NCBI GenBank assembly: GCA_040880405.1
Contig: JBBDIM010000144.1
Location: forward strand, 26,999 to 90,998
Origin: JBBDIM01 sp040880405
GTDB taxonomy: Bacteria; Planctomycetota; Planctomycetia; Pirellulales; Pirellulaceae
Length of the DNA stretch: 64,000 nt
Reading direction: 5' to 3'
This document shows, in pieces, positions 16,879 through 25,084 of the stretch. The number at the start of each line of letters is the position of its first letter. Position 1 is the first letter of the stretch. The notes under the pieces were generated by a model, which saw only the letters and a list, made by a program, of their open reading frames with translations, did no database searches and was not told the origin of the DNA. The position numbers were made by a program, and so were the translations under genes.

Positions 16879-17011
16879 CGGTGAAACAATAGTTGTCCGC
16901 GACCAGTGTGGCTGGTGAGTGGCTACTGTCTGAGAGGGGCGCACTCCGATATATTTTGCGTTACAGTAAACGTCGGCTAACAAACACTCACAGTTATTGG
17001 GGGAATACCTA

Positions 17012-17290
17012 ATGGGCGCAATGCTTCAGATTTTGGGCGGGATCATCGGGATCGTCAGCCTCGTTTGTTTCGTTTTGGTGATAATTAAAATCTTTCAAAG
17101 TGGCGATACGACGATGGGCATCATCTGTCTGGTGACACTTCTGCTTTGCGGTCTCGGTGGTCTGATCACGTTCGTGATGGGTTGGGTCAAGCGAGATCAA
17201 TACGGAACCCACCAAATCATGCCGATCTGGACAGGAGCGGTAGTCCTCAGCTTCCTCGTTAACGGTGCCGCGTTTGCGCTGCTGAACTAG
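17012..17290 (+). CDS. Small membrane protein, paralogue B
   Basis: A 92-residue membrane protein starting MGAMLQILGGIIGIVSL, with TTGGGGGAA about 8 bases upstream as ribosome-binding site. Three hydrophobic segments are seen. It shares the FQ(N/S)GD and CGLGxLxTFxxGWxxxxxYG pattern with the gene just before it. The start at 16997 (GEYL) is possible but less likely, because it would include the ribosome-binding site. A strong hairpin follows 34 bases after the stop. Function unknown. Confidence 0.78.
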   Translation: MGAMLQILGGIIGIVSLVCFVLVIIKIFQSGDTTMGIICLVTLLLCGLGGLITFVMGWVKRDQYGTHQIMPIWTGAVVLSFLVNGAAFALLN

Positions 17291-17324
17291 CTCCGGCAAA
17301 TGCATTTGCCCCTTACGCCAACTG

Positions 17325-17358
17325 GAAAGCCCCGCGGATACCCATCCGCGGGGCTTTC
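17325..17358 (+). terminator. Strong hairpin terminator
   Basis: GAAAGCCCCGCGGAT at 17325-17339 pairs perfectly with ATCCGCGGGGCTTTC at 17344-17358 around an ACCC loop, a 15-bp stem. The downstream side has only a short T-rich stretch, but stability and position after paralogue B make a terminator likely. It insulates the groES promoter region. Confidence 0.8.
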
Positions 17359-17470
17359 TGTCATTCTGGCAGGACACCAGGGGTAGTTCCGGTTCGGGAA
17401 GCCGCTGTGGGGGGCTTCAATCGCTCTAAGTCTTTTCTAATAAAGTGCTTGTGAGTTTCTTTTTGCGGTT

Positions 17471-17486
17471 TGGCACGCCGCTTGCA
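17471..17486 (+). promoter_or_regulatory. Sigma-54 (RpoN) promoter upstream of groES
   Basis: TGGCACGCCGCTTGCA matches the sigma-54 consensus TGGCAC-N5-TTGCA without a mismatch and with the required spacing between the GG and GC elements. It lies in the intergenic region after the terminator, 131 bases upstream of the groES ATG and on the right strand. No CIRCE element (TTAGCACTC inverted repeat) is seen. An activator-binding site is not obvious. Confidence 0.75.
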
Positions 17487-17617
17487 CTTTGACTGAGCTT
17501 GTTAGCGTACGCGCAACAATGGCAGGCGGTCTGGCTCAGCGTTTGGGCCGTAATGACTGGCGGCCACCGTAATATTCAGCTTCCGCTTAGGGAATGTTTT
17601 CGGAGGAAAACACAGCA

Positions 17618-17947
17618 ATGGCTACTGCGACCCAAAAGAAAACCGCGGCGAAAACCCGTCTCCAACCCCTGGGTGATCGTGTCGTCGTCCGTCGGGACGA
17701 GCAAGAAGAGAAGACCGCCGGCGGCATCTTCCTACCGGACAACGCCCAAAACAAGCCCGCTCGAGGCGTGGTGGTGAGTGTCGGCGATGGCCGGATGCTG
17801 CCTGATGGCAGCCGCTCTCCTTTGCAGGTGAAAGCGGGAGACCGAGTGGTTTTCAGCGCTTACGCCGGCAGCGACACCTTCACCATCGCCGACGACGAGG
17901 TGATCCTGCTTCGCGAAGATGACATTTTGGCCGTGATGGAGGGCTAG
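17618..17947 (+). CDS. groES: Co-chaperonin GroES
   Basis: A 109-residue GroES (Hsp10), the heptameric lid of the GroEL cage. Seen: RLQPLGDRVVVRRDEQEEKT at the N-terminus, the mobile loop EEKTAGGIFLPDNAQNKPARG and the C-terminal ILLREDDILAVMEG. About 15 extra Lys/Thr/Ala residues precede the fold. The ATG at 17618 follows CGGAGGAAAA; an in-frame ATG at 17594 would place the ribosome-binding site within the gene. groEL follows after 93 bases. Transcription probably begins at the sigma-54-type promoter at 17471-17486. Confidence 0.97.
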   Translation: MATATQKKTAAKTRLQPLGDRVVVRRDEQEEKTAGGIFLPDNAQNKPARGVVVSVGDGRMLPDGSRSPLQVKAGDRVVFSAYAGSDTFTIADDEVILLREDDILAVMEG

Positions 17948-17961
17948 TCCCCCCGGCTTTT

Positions 17962-17992
17962 CGAGCCGGAAGGCGGTACGCCCGCCGGCTCG
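17962..17992 (+). other. Hairpin between groES and groEL
   Basis: CGAGCCGG at 17962-17969 pairs with CCGGCTCG at 17985-17992, and an inner GGCG/CGCC pair extends the stem. It could be an RNA-processing or partial attenuation element that sets the groES to groEL ratio. There is no T-run, so complete termination is unlikely. The groEL ribosome-binding site TAGGAGA follows. Confidence 0.45.
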
Positions 17993-18040
17993 CTTGGTAC
18001 TCAATTCAACCGAACATAACCTCAGTAGGAGAATCCATCG

Positions 18041-19660
18041 ATGGCGAAAATGATCGCATTTGATCAGGAAGCACGCGAAGCGATCCGGCGCGGCGTTTCC
18101 AAATTGGCCAAGGCCGTAAAAGTGACTCTCGGCCCCAAGGGGCGGAATGTCATTCTGCAAAAGAGCTTTGGCAGCCCGACCGTCACCAAGGACGGCGTAA
18201 CCGTCGCCAAGGAGATCGAGCTGGAAGACGTCTATGAAAACATGGGCGCCCAGATGGTTCGTGAAGTCGCCAGCAAGACCAACGACGTCGCCGGCGATGG
18301 AACCACCACCGCCACGCTGATGGCCGAGGCGATCTTCAACGAAGGTCTCAAGGCGGTCGTCGCCGGCGTGAATCCGGTTCACATGAAGAACGGGATCGAC
18401 CGGGCCGTGAACGACATCACCGCTCAGCTCACCAAGATGTCGATTCCGATCAAGAAGAAAGAGGAAATGGCCAACGTCGGTGCCATTGCCGCCAACAACG
18501 ATCGTGAAATCGGCGAGTTGCTGGCCGACGCGATGGAGAAGGTCGGTAAGGATGGCGTGATCACCGTCGACGAAGGCAAGAGCCTGGGTACCGAGGTGGA
18601 ATGGGTCGAAGGGATGCAGTTCGACCGCGGTTACCTCTCCCCTTACTTCGTCACCGATCCGACCGCGATGCAGGCCGTGCTGGAAGACGCTTACATCCTG
18701 GTCTTCGAGAAGAAGATCAGCAACATCAAGGACCTCGTCCCGATGTTGGAAGCGGTGGTTCAGCAGAACAAGCCGCTGTTGATCATCGCCGAGGATGTCG
18801 ATGGCGAAGCGCTGGCGACCTTGGTCATCAATCGCCTCCGGGGCACCTTCAACTGCGTCGCCGTGAAGGCACCCGGTTACGGTGATCGTCGCAAGGCCAT
18901 GATGGAGGATATCGCCATTCTGACCGGCGGGACCGCGATCTTCGAAAGCTTGGGCATCAAGCTGGAGAACCTGGGACTGGCCGAACTAGGCCGAGCCAAG
19001 AAGGTGATTGTCGACAAGGACAACACCACGATCATCGAAGGTGCCGGCGACTCGCAGCACATCAAGGATCGAATCGCTCAGATCCGCCGCGAGATCGACA
19101 ACTCCTCCAGCGACTACGACCGCGAGAAGCTCGAAGAGCGTCTGGCCAAGTTGGCTGGCGGTGTCGCCAAGATCAACGTCGGTGCCGCGACCGAAAGCGA
19201 AATGAAGGAACGGAAGGCTCGCGTTGAGGACGCCCTCCACGCCACGCGTGCCGCCGCCGCCGAAGGCATTTTGCCAGGTGGTGGGGTCGCCCTGCTCAGG
19301 GCCGCGGCCGCCGTTTCCCCCAAGGACCTGCCGCACGACGAGGAGATCGGCTACCAAATCGTCGTCCGCGCTTGTCGCGCTCCTCTGACCATCATCGCCA
19401 GCAACTCGGGCAAAGATGGCGGGATCGTGTGCGAGCGAGTCCTGGAGAGCAAGGGCAACAACGGTTACAACGCCATGACCGATGTCTACGAAGACTTGGT
19501 CAAGTCCGGTGTGATCGACCCCGCCAAGGTCACCAAGACCGCTCTGGTCAATGCGGCGAGTGTCGCGACCCTGCTGCTGACCAGTGACGCCCTGATCGCC
19601 GACAAACCGAAGTCGGACAAGAAGGGTGGCCACGGCCACGGCGAAGCCGACATGTATTAA
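18041..19660 (+). CDS. groEL: Chaperonin GroEL
   Basis: A 539-residue GroEL (Hsp60), the ATP-driven folding chamber. Family signatures are clear: VTLGPKGRNVILQKSFG, KDGVTVAKEIEL, the ATP-binding loop GDGTTTATLMAEAI, and AAAEGILPGGGVALLRA near the C-terminus. The tail is not the usual Gly-Gly-Met repeat but is His/Gly-rich and acidic (KKGGHGHGEADMY). Planctomycetes usually encode several GroEL copies, and the tail and the sigma-54 promoter suggest this may be a specialised or conditionally expressed copy. That last point is inference. Confidence 0.97.
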   Translation: MAKMIAFDQEAREAIRRGVSKLAKAVKVTLGPKGRNVILQKSFGSPTVTKDGVTVAKEIELEDVYENMGAQMVREVASKTNDVAGDGTTTATLMAEAIFNEGLKAVVAGVNPVHMKNGIDRAVNDITAQLTKMSIPIKKKEEMANVGAIAANNDREIGELLADAMEKVGKDGVITVDEGKSLGTEVEWVEGMQFDRGYLSPYFVTDPTAMQAVLEDAYILVFEKKISNIKDLVPMLEAVVQQNKPLLIIAEDVDGEALATLVINRLRGTFNCVAVKAPGYGDRRKAMMEDIAILTGGTAIFESLGIKLENLGLAELGRAKKVIVDKDNTTIIEGAGDSQHIKDRIAQIRREIDNSSSDYDREKLEERLAKLAGGVAKINVGAATESEMKERKARVEDALHATRAAAAEGILPGGGVALLRAAAAVSPKDLPHDEEIGYQIVVRACRAPLTIIASNSGKDGGIVCERVLESKGNNGYNAMTDVYEDLVKSGVIDPAKVTKTALVNAASVATLLLTSDALIADKPKSDKKGGHGHGEADMY

Positions 19661-19707
19661 TCGGCAGTCAAGCTCCGATCCGCCAGATCGGCTTGTTTAC
19701 CATCACG

Positions 19708-19747
19708 AAAAGCTCGCCCATTGGTTTTCCATTGGGCGAGCTTTTTC
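19708..19747. terminator. Hairpin terminator after groEL
   Basis: AAAAGCTCGCCCA at 19708-19720 pairs with TGGGCGAGCTTTT at 19733-19745, followed by another T. It has A-rich and T-rich flanks, so it can serve groEL and, from the other side, the 926-residue protein gene that ends at 19785. Confidence 0.85.
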
Positions 19748-19784
19748 GTGCGCTAGTGGTCTTTGGTGGGGAGCCTTACCCAAT

Positions 19785-22565
19785 TCAAAGCTCAGGCAGC
19801 AACCATTCGTCGAGTTCGTCATCACCGAGCAACATGTCCGTGGCCGCGGCGAGCGTGATCGATTCTCGAGGAATCGTCCCGAGCAACGGGGTTTCTTGGA
19901 ATTGGAACGGGGCATGGTGAGCAAGCGCAACCGGATCGGTCGAAGCTTCGAATGGGGTCATCGTGACCTCAACTCTCGCCGTCATCCGCGACGACATCCG
20001 CGAAGTTTGCCACTGCGGCAGGTCGCCGGACAGGATGGTATTGCCTGGCTCGGTGTGGGTGAGTGACGCTGAGGGGTTAAAAGACTTCGAGAGATCGATT
20101 TCCGGTTCCCCTTGAGGAATATCATCACCGGCGGAATCGCCACCGCCGGAAGGTCCCGGGTGAGTGACCATGGTTCCACCCGGCTCCGGTGCGAGATCGG
20201 TTAAACCTTCTTGCTGCAGGAGCCAAGTATTCACGAGAAACGTCAGCTCGTTGAAGTTTAGTCTGCCGTTGTTGTCCACGTCGAAAAATGGGAGTCCTAC
20301 CTCATGAGCCTGCGAGAATTCGCGGGTCCCGAGTTCGGTTAGCGTGGTGTATTGCGGATTCAAAAACTCCTCGATCATCGCCTCAATGTCGCTCAGTTGC
20401 AGTTGGTTATCTTCCAACACATCGAGCGGATTGACCGGATTATGCCAGCTTGCGGCATTCGTAAAGGCGACCAAGGGGAGCGGTTCACTTACTGCGCCGT
20501 TAACTGTCGCAATCGTTGTCGGTGTCGGCAAGCTGAATTTGTCTTGGTCCTGGATCGGTGGCGTCAGAAGAACCTGGAAGTCGCCGCTGAGATGAAATGG
20601 GAGGTGAAATCCACCGAGGGCATTCGTCACGGCGGTCGCCGGAAGTCCGATTTGCAAATGATCCAAGGCGACCGTGCCCGGCAATCCGGCGGCGGATTGG
20701 TGACCAGCCACGATCACATACGAAATCTCGGGAGCGCTCAGCTCAAGTCCCATGGTTTCGATAACCCCGGAGTTAAGTTGTCCGGTCGTGTACGTGCCAA
20801 GCAAGTTTCCCTCGGCGTCGAAGGCCTCTAAGCGGCCGCTGCTGTTGGAATTGATGCCGATCGCATCGATTGAAATCCGGCTGACCGCCTCGTCGAGATC
20901 GATCCGCAGACGCCGATTGGTCGACCAGGTGTGGTTCCAACTTTGGGTGTTATCGTAATTAAAAAAAGAGCGGCCGCCGGTTGAGCTAAACTGGGAATCG
21001 CGAGCCATCACGTAGTCCCAGGAAGATGCGATTCCGCTCCCGTAAGCGGAAAGGGTAACGCCGTTGACGATCTGATTTAACTCGGTCTGGTGATTGTAAT
21101 GGTCCGGATCGATCACGACCTGCGCCGGGGCCGGATTCCCAGCCGGTGTCAGAAGACTGACGGTCCAACCAGCCAAGGGGGGTTCGCCAGCGTCATAGTC
21201 GCCATCCCGATTCACGTCATAAACCAAGGTGCCGTAGACGCCGGGACCGGGTGAGACGCCGATATCAATCGTTGAGGTGCTAAAGATGTCGGAGTAAATC
21301 AACCCTGTTTGGTCGACCAGACGAAACTCGACCAAGTGCTCCCCCGCCCCGGGTATTGAAACGTTCACGTCGAAATCGACCATGTACGCGTCAAGATCCA
21401 TGGCGAGCACCCAGTCGCCTCCATCAACGCGGTATTCCAACTGATCGAGCCGGTTAATCGTCACGCTGTTCTTGGTACCGGAGCTGTTTTGGTTGGCAAG
21501 GGTTCCGACCGAGCCGCTGCCGACCACTCGCATGGAACCGGTCGTCGGATCGTATTGGCTGGTCGCGGTGAGATTTAACGGCACATCCAAGACATCGAAG
21601 ATTCCATTGCCATCGGAGTCCCGCCAGCCGATCGTCTCCAGTGAAGACTGGCTCGTAGTATAAGAATTATAGGCGGCGATGAGATCGTTCTGACTACCCA
21701 TCAAGCTCAACTCCCGTGAGTCCGGATCGGGATTACCGTCTATGGCGTTGGTGTTTTGCGTGTTGTAATAGCCTCGGGTAGCGGTGTAGCTGCTGGAAGC
21801 GGCGTACTCATCGAAAGCCCAGAACTGATGCGTGGTTTCATGGGCGACGGTACTCGCTGGCCGACCTGAGGGCATGGCGAAGAACGAGCCGCCGGCGATC
21901 GAAAAAGCACCGCGAACGCTCCCGGGAGGAAAGTATCCATCCTGATGGTTCTCGGCATTTGCCACAAAGATCGTGAACGCCCAGTTGGTGTCGGCCTCCA
22001 CGCGCTGCTGATGGTTGAATCGCCGGACATCGTCGGCTACCTGAGACTGGGAATCTCCGGATCGTTCGATCCCGACGTAGTCCAGGAAATCTCCCACCCA
22101 CAGGGGAAAGTCGCTTGCCACATTGTTGATCGGTTCGTAACCGGTGGGAACCGGATTGTCGGCGTAGGTGTAGTCAATGACGAAATTGAGATGGTGGATG
22201 GTATCCTGGAGGGCGAGCATATCGACCCACCACTCTAGTCCCTCCTCGATATTTTGTTTGACCTTTTGGCGTTCCGACTCTGTCCATGTCTCGGTGTCCG
22301 TATCGATGCTCCCGTCCGACTCAAAGAAGACGACGTTAACCCCCACGTCTCCGAGCATGAATTCGCCCGTGTCCAAGGGGCCCGCGCCAAAGGGGACCGC
22401 GGATAGCGGCAAGCGAGATTCCAATCGCTCGAACCGACTCCCAACGCCAGGCGTCTTCCGCACACGCCGAGAGGGTGTGCGGTTGAAGTAGGCAAGGGTT
22501 GAGAAAGGAAATCGCATCGGCGGGCGGTGGATCCGAGAGAGAAAAGGGTCGAGGAATATCGACAT
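19785..22565 (-). CDS. LEPR-XLL-type surface protein with M64-like zincin and dockerin-like domains (926 aa)
   Basis: An exported protein whose N-terminus has basic residues followed by the sorting-type motif LESRLPLSA at residues 48-56, as in LEPR-XLL proteins. A zincin domain follows with HETTH at 242-246 and AFDEY just after; this resembles M64-type peptidases, where HEFGH is followed by ADEY with an Asp ligand, and SLMGSQ could be the Met-turn. Around residues 443-480 lies an SdrD_B-like segment (GTLVYDVNRDGDYDAGEPPL), and around 711-790 an EF-hand, dockerin-like pair (DVDNNGRLNFNELTFLVN). The tail is acidic and ends GDDELDEWLLPEL. It is probably a surface or secreted metalloprotease, 54 bases downstream of the 641-residue gene on the same strand. 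A later start at 22517 is possible. Confidence 0.85.
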   Translation of the reverse strand: MSIFLDPFLSRIHRPPMRFPFSTLAYFNRTPSRRVRKTPGVGSRFERLESRLPLSAVPFGAGPLDTGEFMLGDVGVNVVFFESDGSIDTDTETWTESERQKVKQNIEEGLEWWVDMLALQDTIHHLNFVIDYTYADNPVPTGYEPINNVASDFPLWVGDFLDYVGIERSGDSQSQVADDVRRFNHQQRVEADTNWAFTIFVANAENHQDGYFPPGSVRGAFSIAGGSFFAMPSGRPASTVAHETTHQFWAFDEYAASSSYTATRGYYNTQNTNAIDGNPDPDSRELSLMGSQNDLIAAYNSYTTSQSSLETIGWRDSDGNGIFDVLDVPLNLTATSQYDPTTGSMRVVGSGSVGTLANQNSSGTKNSVTINRLDQLEYRVDGGDWVLAMDLDAYMVDFDVNVSIPGAGEHLVEFRLVDQTGLIYSDIFSTSTIDIGVSPGPGVYGTLVYDVNRDGDYDAGEPPLAGWTVSLLTPAGNPAPAQVVIDPDHYNHQTELNQIVNGVTLSAYGSGIASSWDYVMARDSQFSSTGGRSFFNYDNTQSWNHTWSTNRRLRIDLDEAVSRISIDAIGINSNSSGRLEAFDAEGNLLGTYTTGQLNSGVIETMGLELSAPEISYVIVAGHQSAAGLPGTVALDHLQIGLPATAVTNALGGFHLPFHLSGDFQVLLTPPIQDQDKFSLPTPTTIATVNGAVSEPLPLVAFTNAASWHNPVNPLDVLEDNQLQLSDIEAMIEEFLNPQYTTLTELGTREFSQAHEVGLPFFDVDNNGRLNFNELTFLVNTWLLQQEGLTDLAPEPGGTMVTHPGPSGGGDSAGDDIPQGEPEIDLSKSFNPSASLTHTEPGNTILSGDLPQWQTSRMSSRMTARVEVTMTPFEASTDPVALAHHAPFQFQETPLLGTIPRESITLAAATDMLLGDDELDEWLLPEL

Positions 22566-22619
22566 CGAGGCGGCCCTGAAAAGTTCCGCCTTGGGGAAAT
22601 CGCATCCTGCGCCGCACGC

Positions 22620-24545
22620 CTACCAGTCGAGGGCCAAACTCTCGTCAAAATCCTCGAAAAGCTCATCCGTTTCTTGGTTGATCGTATCGGCCCTCGGGGG
22701 CACCGCGACGCTCTGGATCAGTTCGTCCGATTCGCTCTGGATTTCGATCGTCGCGGGCTCCTCGGCCAAATCCCAAACCGCCTCGGTTGCCGGGTCGGAG
22801 TGGTTCGAGAGATCGAAGTCGACTGACGATTCGGAAGAGTGAATATCGGATACATACTGGACTACGACCGGCGGTTGGGATTCTACCGAGACCACCGGTG
22901 AAGTATCTACACTGAAACGTTCATTCGTCAGGGAGGGGGAAGTGGTGTTCGCTTCGAAGAAATAAGGCTCACCCTCGAGCAGCGAGCTCTCGCTTATCAT
23001 CGGCTCCCCTTCCAACAGCATCGGTTCCCCTTCGAGGAAACTGCTCGGGAAGCTAGGGTGATAGGTCCGCGTATTTACCTGGCCCCGCTGTTGGCCGTAG
23101 TTCTGAATCAACAGCAAAAAGTCACTTAAGCCAACGTTGCCGCTCTTATCGAAGTCAAACTTATAGCCTGGCGCGGTGACCGCCGGTTGGCCGTAAGCGG
23201 AAATGAATTGGGTGAAGTCGCTCAAGCCGATGCGTCCGTCGTCATCCGCGTCGTACATAACCGGCCAGACGGTCAGGGAGGTCGAGCCAATACCCACCCC
23301 GTTGCCTAAGATCGAGGTACTTCCACCAAGGACCTGGATGGTGGAATCAACCGAGCCGAGGCTGATCGCTTGGGAGGAGGTCGGTTGAATGTAGCCGTCG
23401 CTGGTATCGTTTGCGACTTCCATGATCGACATTAAGCGAACTCGACCGAGCAAGGCGAAGTTGTCGTCGCCGGTGGTGCCTAGCGGATTGGAAAGGCTGA
23501 CGGTCACCCGACCGGGAACCGAGGTGGAATCGACATTCGTTAGCGAATACCGCACGCTGCTATCCTGCTGATTGGCAATGACATCGTGCAGTTTGTACTG
23601 ATTGGCGTTGAAATTGATATCTACTACTGCGTTTTGCAGCCCGTAGCCCTCCGGTGCCTTTCCGTAAATTTCGACGTAGACGGTGTCCCATTCGTCGATG
23701 TAACTCGCTGAAGTGGGTCGATTGACAACTTCCCCCTGATTCACCGGAGTCGGGGATTTAACCACGCGGATGCTGAAATCTCCCGTAGTTTCGCCCGCCG
23801 GAATCACCGTTAAATCGGCACCTGCGAAGAAGACCCAATTCGGATTGGTAATCTCATGACTCCCGTACCAAATAAGCTCAATGCCTTGCGTACCACCCTG
23901 CTGGGAGAAATTCTGCAGGATGGGGACCCCATAATCGTCGTAATTTTCCGAACTATTCATCCGCATAAAATCGAAATGGGGGACAATTCCCTGATTTCCC
24001 TCATAATCTCCCGGCGTCTCCGCGATCATCGGGATGGAGAATAAATGAATCGGATCGGGGTGCAAAATACCCGAGAGCGCGTCGAGGATCGCGCCAATGT
24101 CGCCTAACCCCACATCGTAAATCATTCCATCGTCCGACACGTCAGGATTTAGGTCACCTGGCACCGGTTCAACTAAAGGACCAGGGGTCACCGCCCGGGT
24201 ATCGTCGAAGTTAAACCCGTGATGTGCGAACGTGATGTTGAGAAAGGCATGGCTAACCCCGTGCGGCTGATTTGAGTAGCTGCTATCCGATGGAACGGTC
24301 ACCCCCGGCTGTCCGCGACGGTCCTGCGCGTAAACCTCAATCGTAAAAGATTGCCCTACGGCGACCTCTTGGATTTCGTTGCCGGATAAGTCGGTGGCGC
24401 GAATCGTGAAGGCGACAACCTCGGTCGTTGGGGAGTCACCGGCGAGCATCTCCCTTGGCTCCAGATGTTCGAGCTGAGCGCACCGGCCCGAGATTTGTCC
24501 AGTAGAGAAGGAGGACCGCCAACGATTCTTGTTTGTGGACACCAT
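22620..24545 (-). CDS. LEPR-XLL-type surface protein with cohesin-like and dockerin-like module (641 aa)
   Basis: An exported protein with LEPREMLAG at residues 28-36, the most canonical LEPR-XLL motif in the window. Residues 40-270 contain a beta-rich part with two cohesin-like stretches (SFTIEVYAQDRRGQPGVTV). A second cohesin-like domain at about 280-425 starts YIDEWDTVYVEIYG and ends FALLGRVRLM; it is followed by a two-EF-hand dockerin-like module at about 433-498 (DADDDGRIGLSDFTQFISAYG, then FDKSGNVGLSDFLLLIQNYG). Residues of about 502-530 hold three copies of LEGEP. The C-terminus is acidic and ends ETDELFEDFDESLALDW. Likely an extracellular structural or adhesive protein. It precedes the 926-residue gene and may be cotranscribed with it. 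Confidence 0.87.
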   Translation of the reverse strand: MVSTNKNRWRSSFSTGQISGRCAQLEHLEPREMLAGDSPTTEVVAFTIRATDLSGNEIQEVAVGQSFTIEVYAQDRRGQPGVTVPSDSSYSNQPHGVSHAFLNITFAHHGFNFDDTRAVTPGPLVEPVPGDLNPDVSDDGMIYDVGLGDIGAILDALSGILHPDPIHLFSIPMIAETPGDYEGNQGIVPHFDFMRMNSSENYDDYGVPILQNFSQQGGTQGIELIWYGSHEITNPNWVFFAGADLTVIPAGETTGDFSIRVVKSPTPVNQGEVVNRPTSASYIDEWDTVYVEIYGKAPEGYGLQNAVVDINFNANQYKLHDVIANQQDSSVRYSLTNVDSTSVPGRVTVSLSNPLGTTGDDNFALLGRVRLMSIMEVANDTSDGYIQPTSSQAISLGSVDSTIQVLGGSTSILGNGVGIGSTSLTVWPVMYDADDDGRIGLSDFTQFISAYGQPAVTAPGYKFDFDKSGNVGLSDFLLLIQNYGQQRGQVNTRTYHPSFPSSFLEGEPMLLEGEPMISESSLLEGEPYFFEANTTSPSLTNERFSVDTSPVVSVESQPPVVVQYVSDIHSSESSVDFDLSNHSDPATEAVWDLAEEPATIEIQSESDELIQSVAVPPRADTINQETDELFEDFDESLALDW

Positions 24546-25084
24546 GCGATGGGCTCTGCCAGAAGAGTCAAATATTGAAATGGACGAATCGGCGTCGCGA
24601 ATTGGTCGGAGGAGGCTTGCCGAGTCGGCGATGTTTGCGTCCCGAAGGAAGGTTCAGCCTAATTGAGTTTCCTGGGAAAGCAATTACGCGAGATCCTCCG
24701 AGGCGACTAGGTTCGCTCGATCGGTTCCGGTTGTAACGATCTTAGCTATTTTCACGTCAGACCGATCCCCACGCATTTGGATGGATCGCCCCGGTGAGAA
24801 GTTCCCTCTAACTTTAGTCATCTTCGGCAAAAAAATCGAGTTTTTAGACACCTGGTGGGAACTTACCTAAGTCCACCATCGACCAAGTCCGGTATCCCCG
24901 TGGCTGGATATCCCGTTTGGGCAGCCTTCGCCGCTTAAAACGAATGATCTCCCTGCGGGAAAAAGTTTGCAAAGGCCGATTGCCGCAATTATCCTAAACA
25001 TCCACGGTGCAGGCAGCCCTGTTTCCCTAAATTGCTTAGCTTGTCACTTGTTTCCCGGAAATCTTGGGGTCGAAACAACTCGCC
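24546..25084. other. Divergent intergenic region between two surface-protein genes
   Basis: About 540 bases separate the divergent 641- and 859-residue surface-protein genes. It should contain promoters for both. No consensus sigma-70 pair, no sigma-54 site and no clear dyad was recognised; AT-rich stretches occur at 24830-24850. No gene is seen. Confidence 0.5.

Noticed and set aside
17400..17600. CIRCE/HrcA element before groES
   Set aside because: No TTAGCACTC-N9-GAGTGCTAA dyad is present; only the sigma-54-type site was found.
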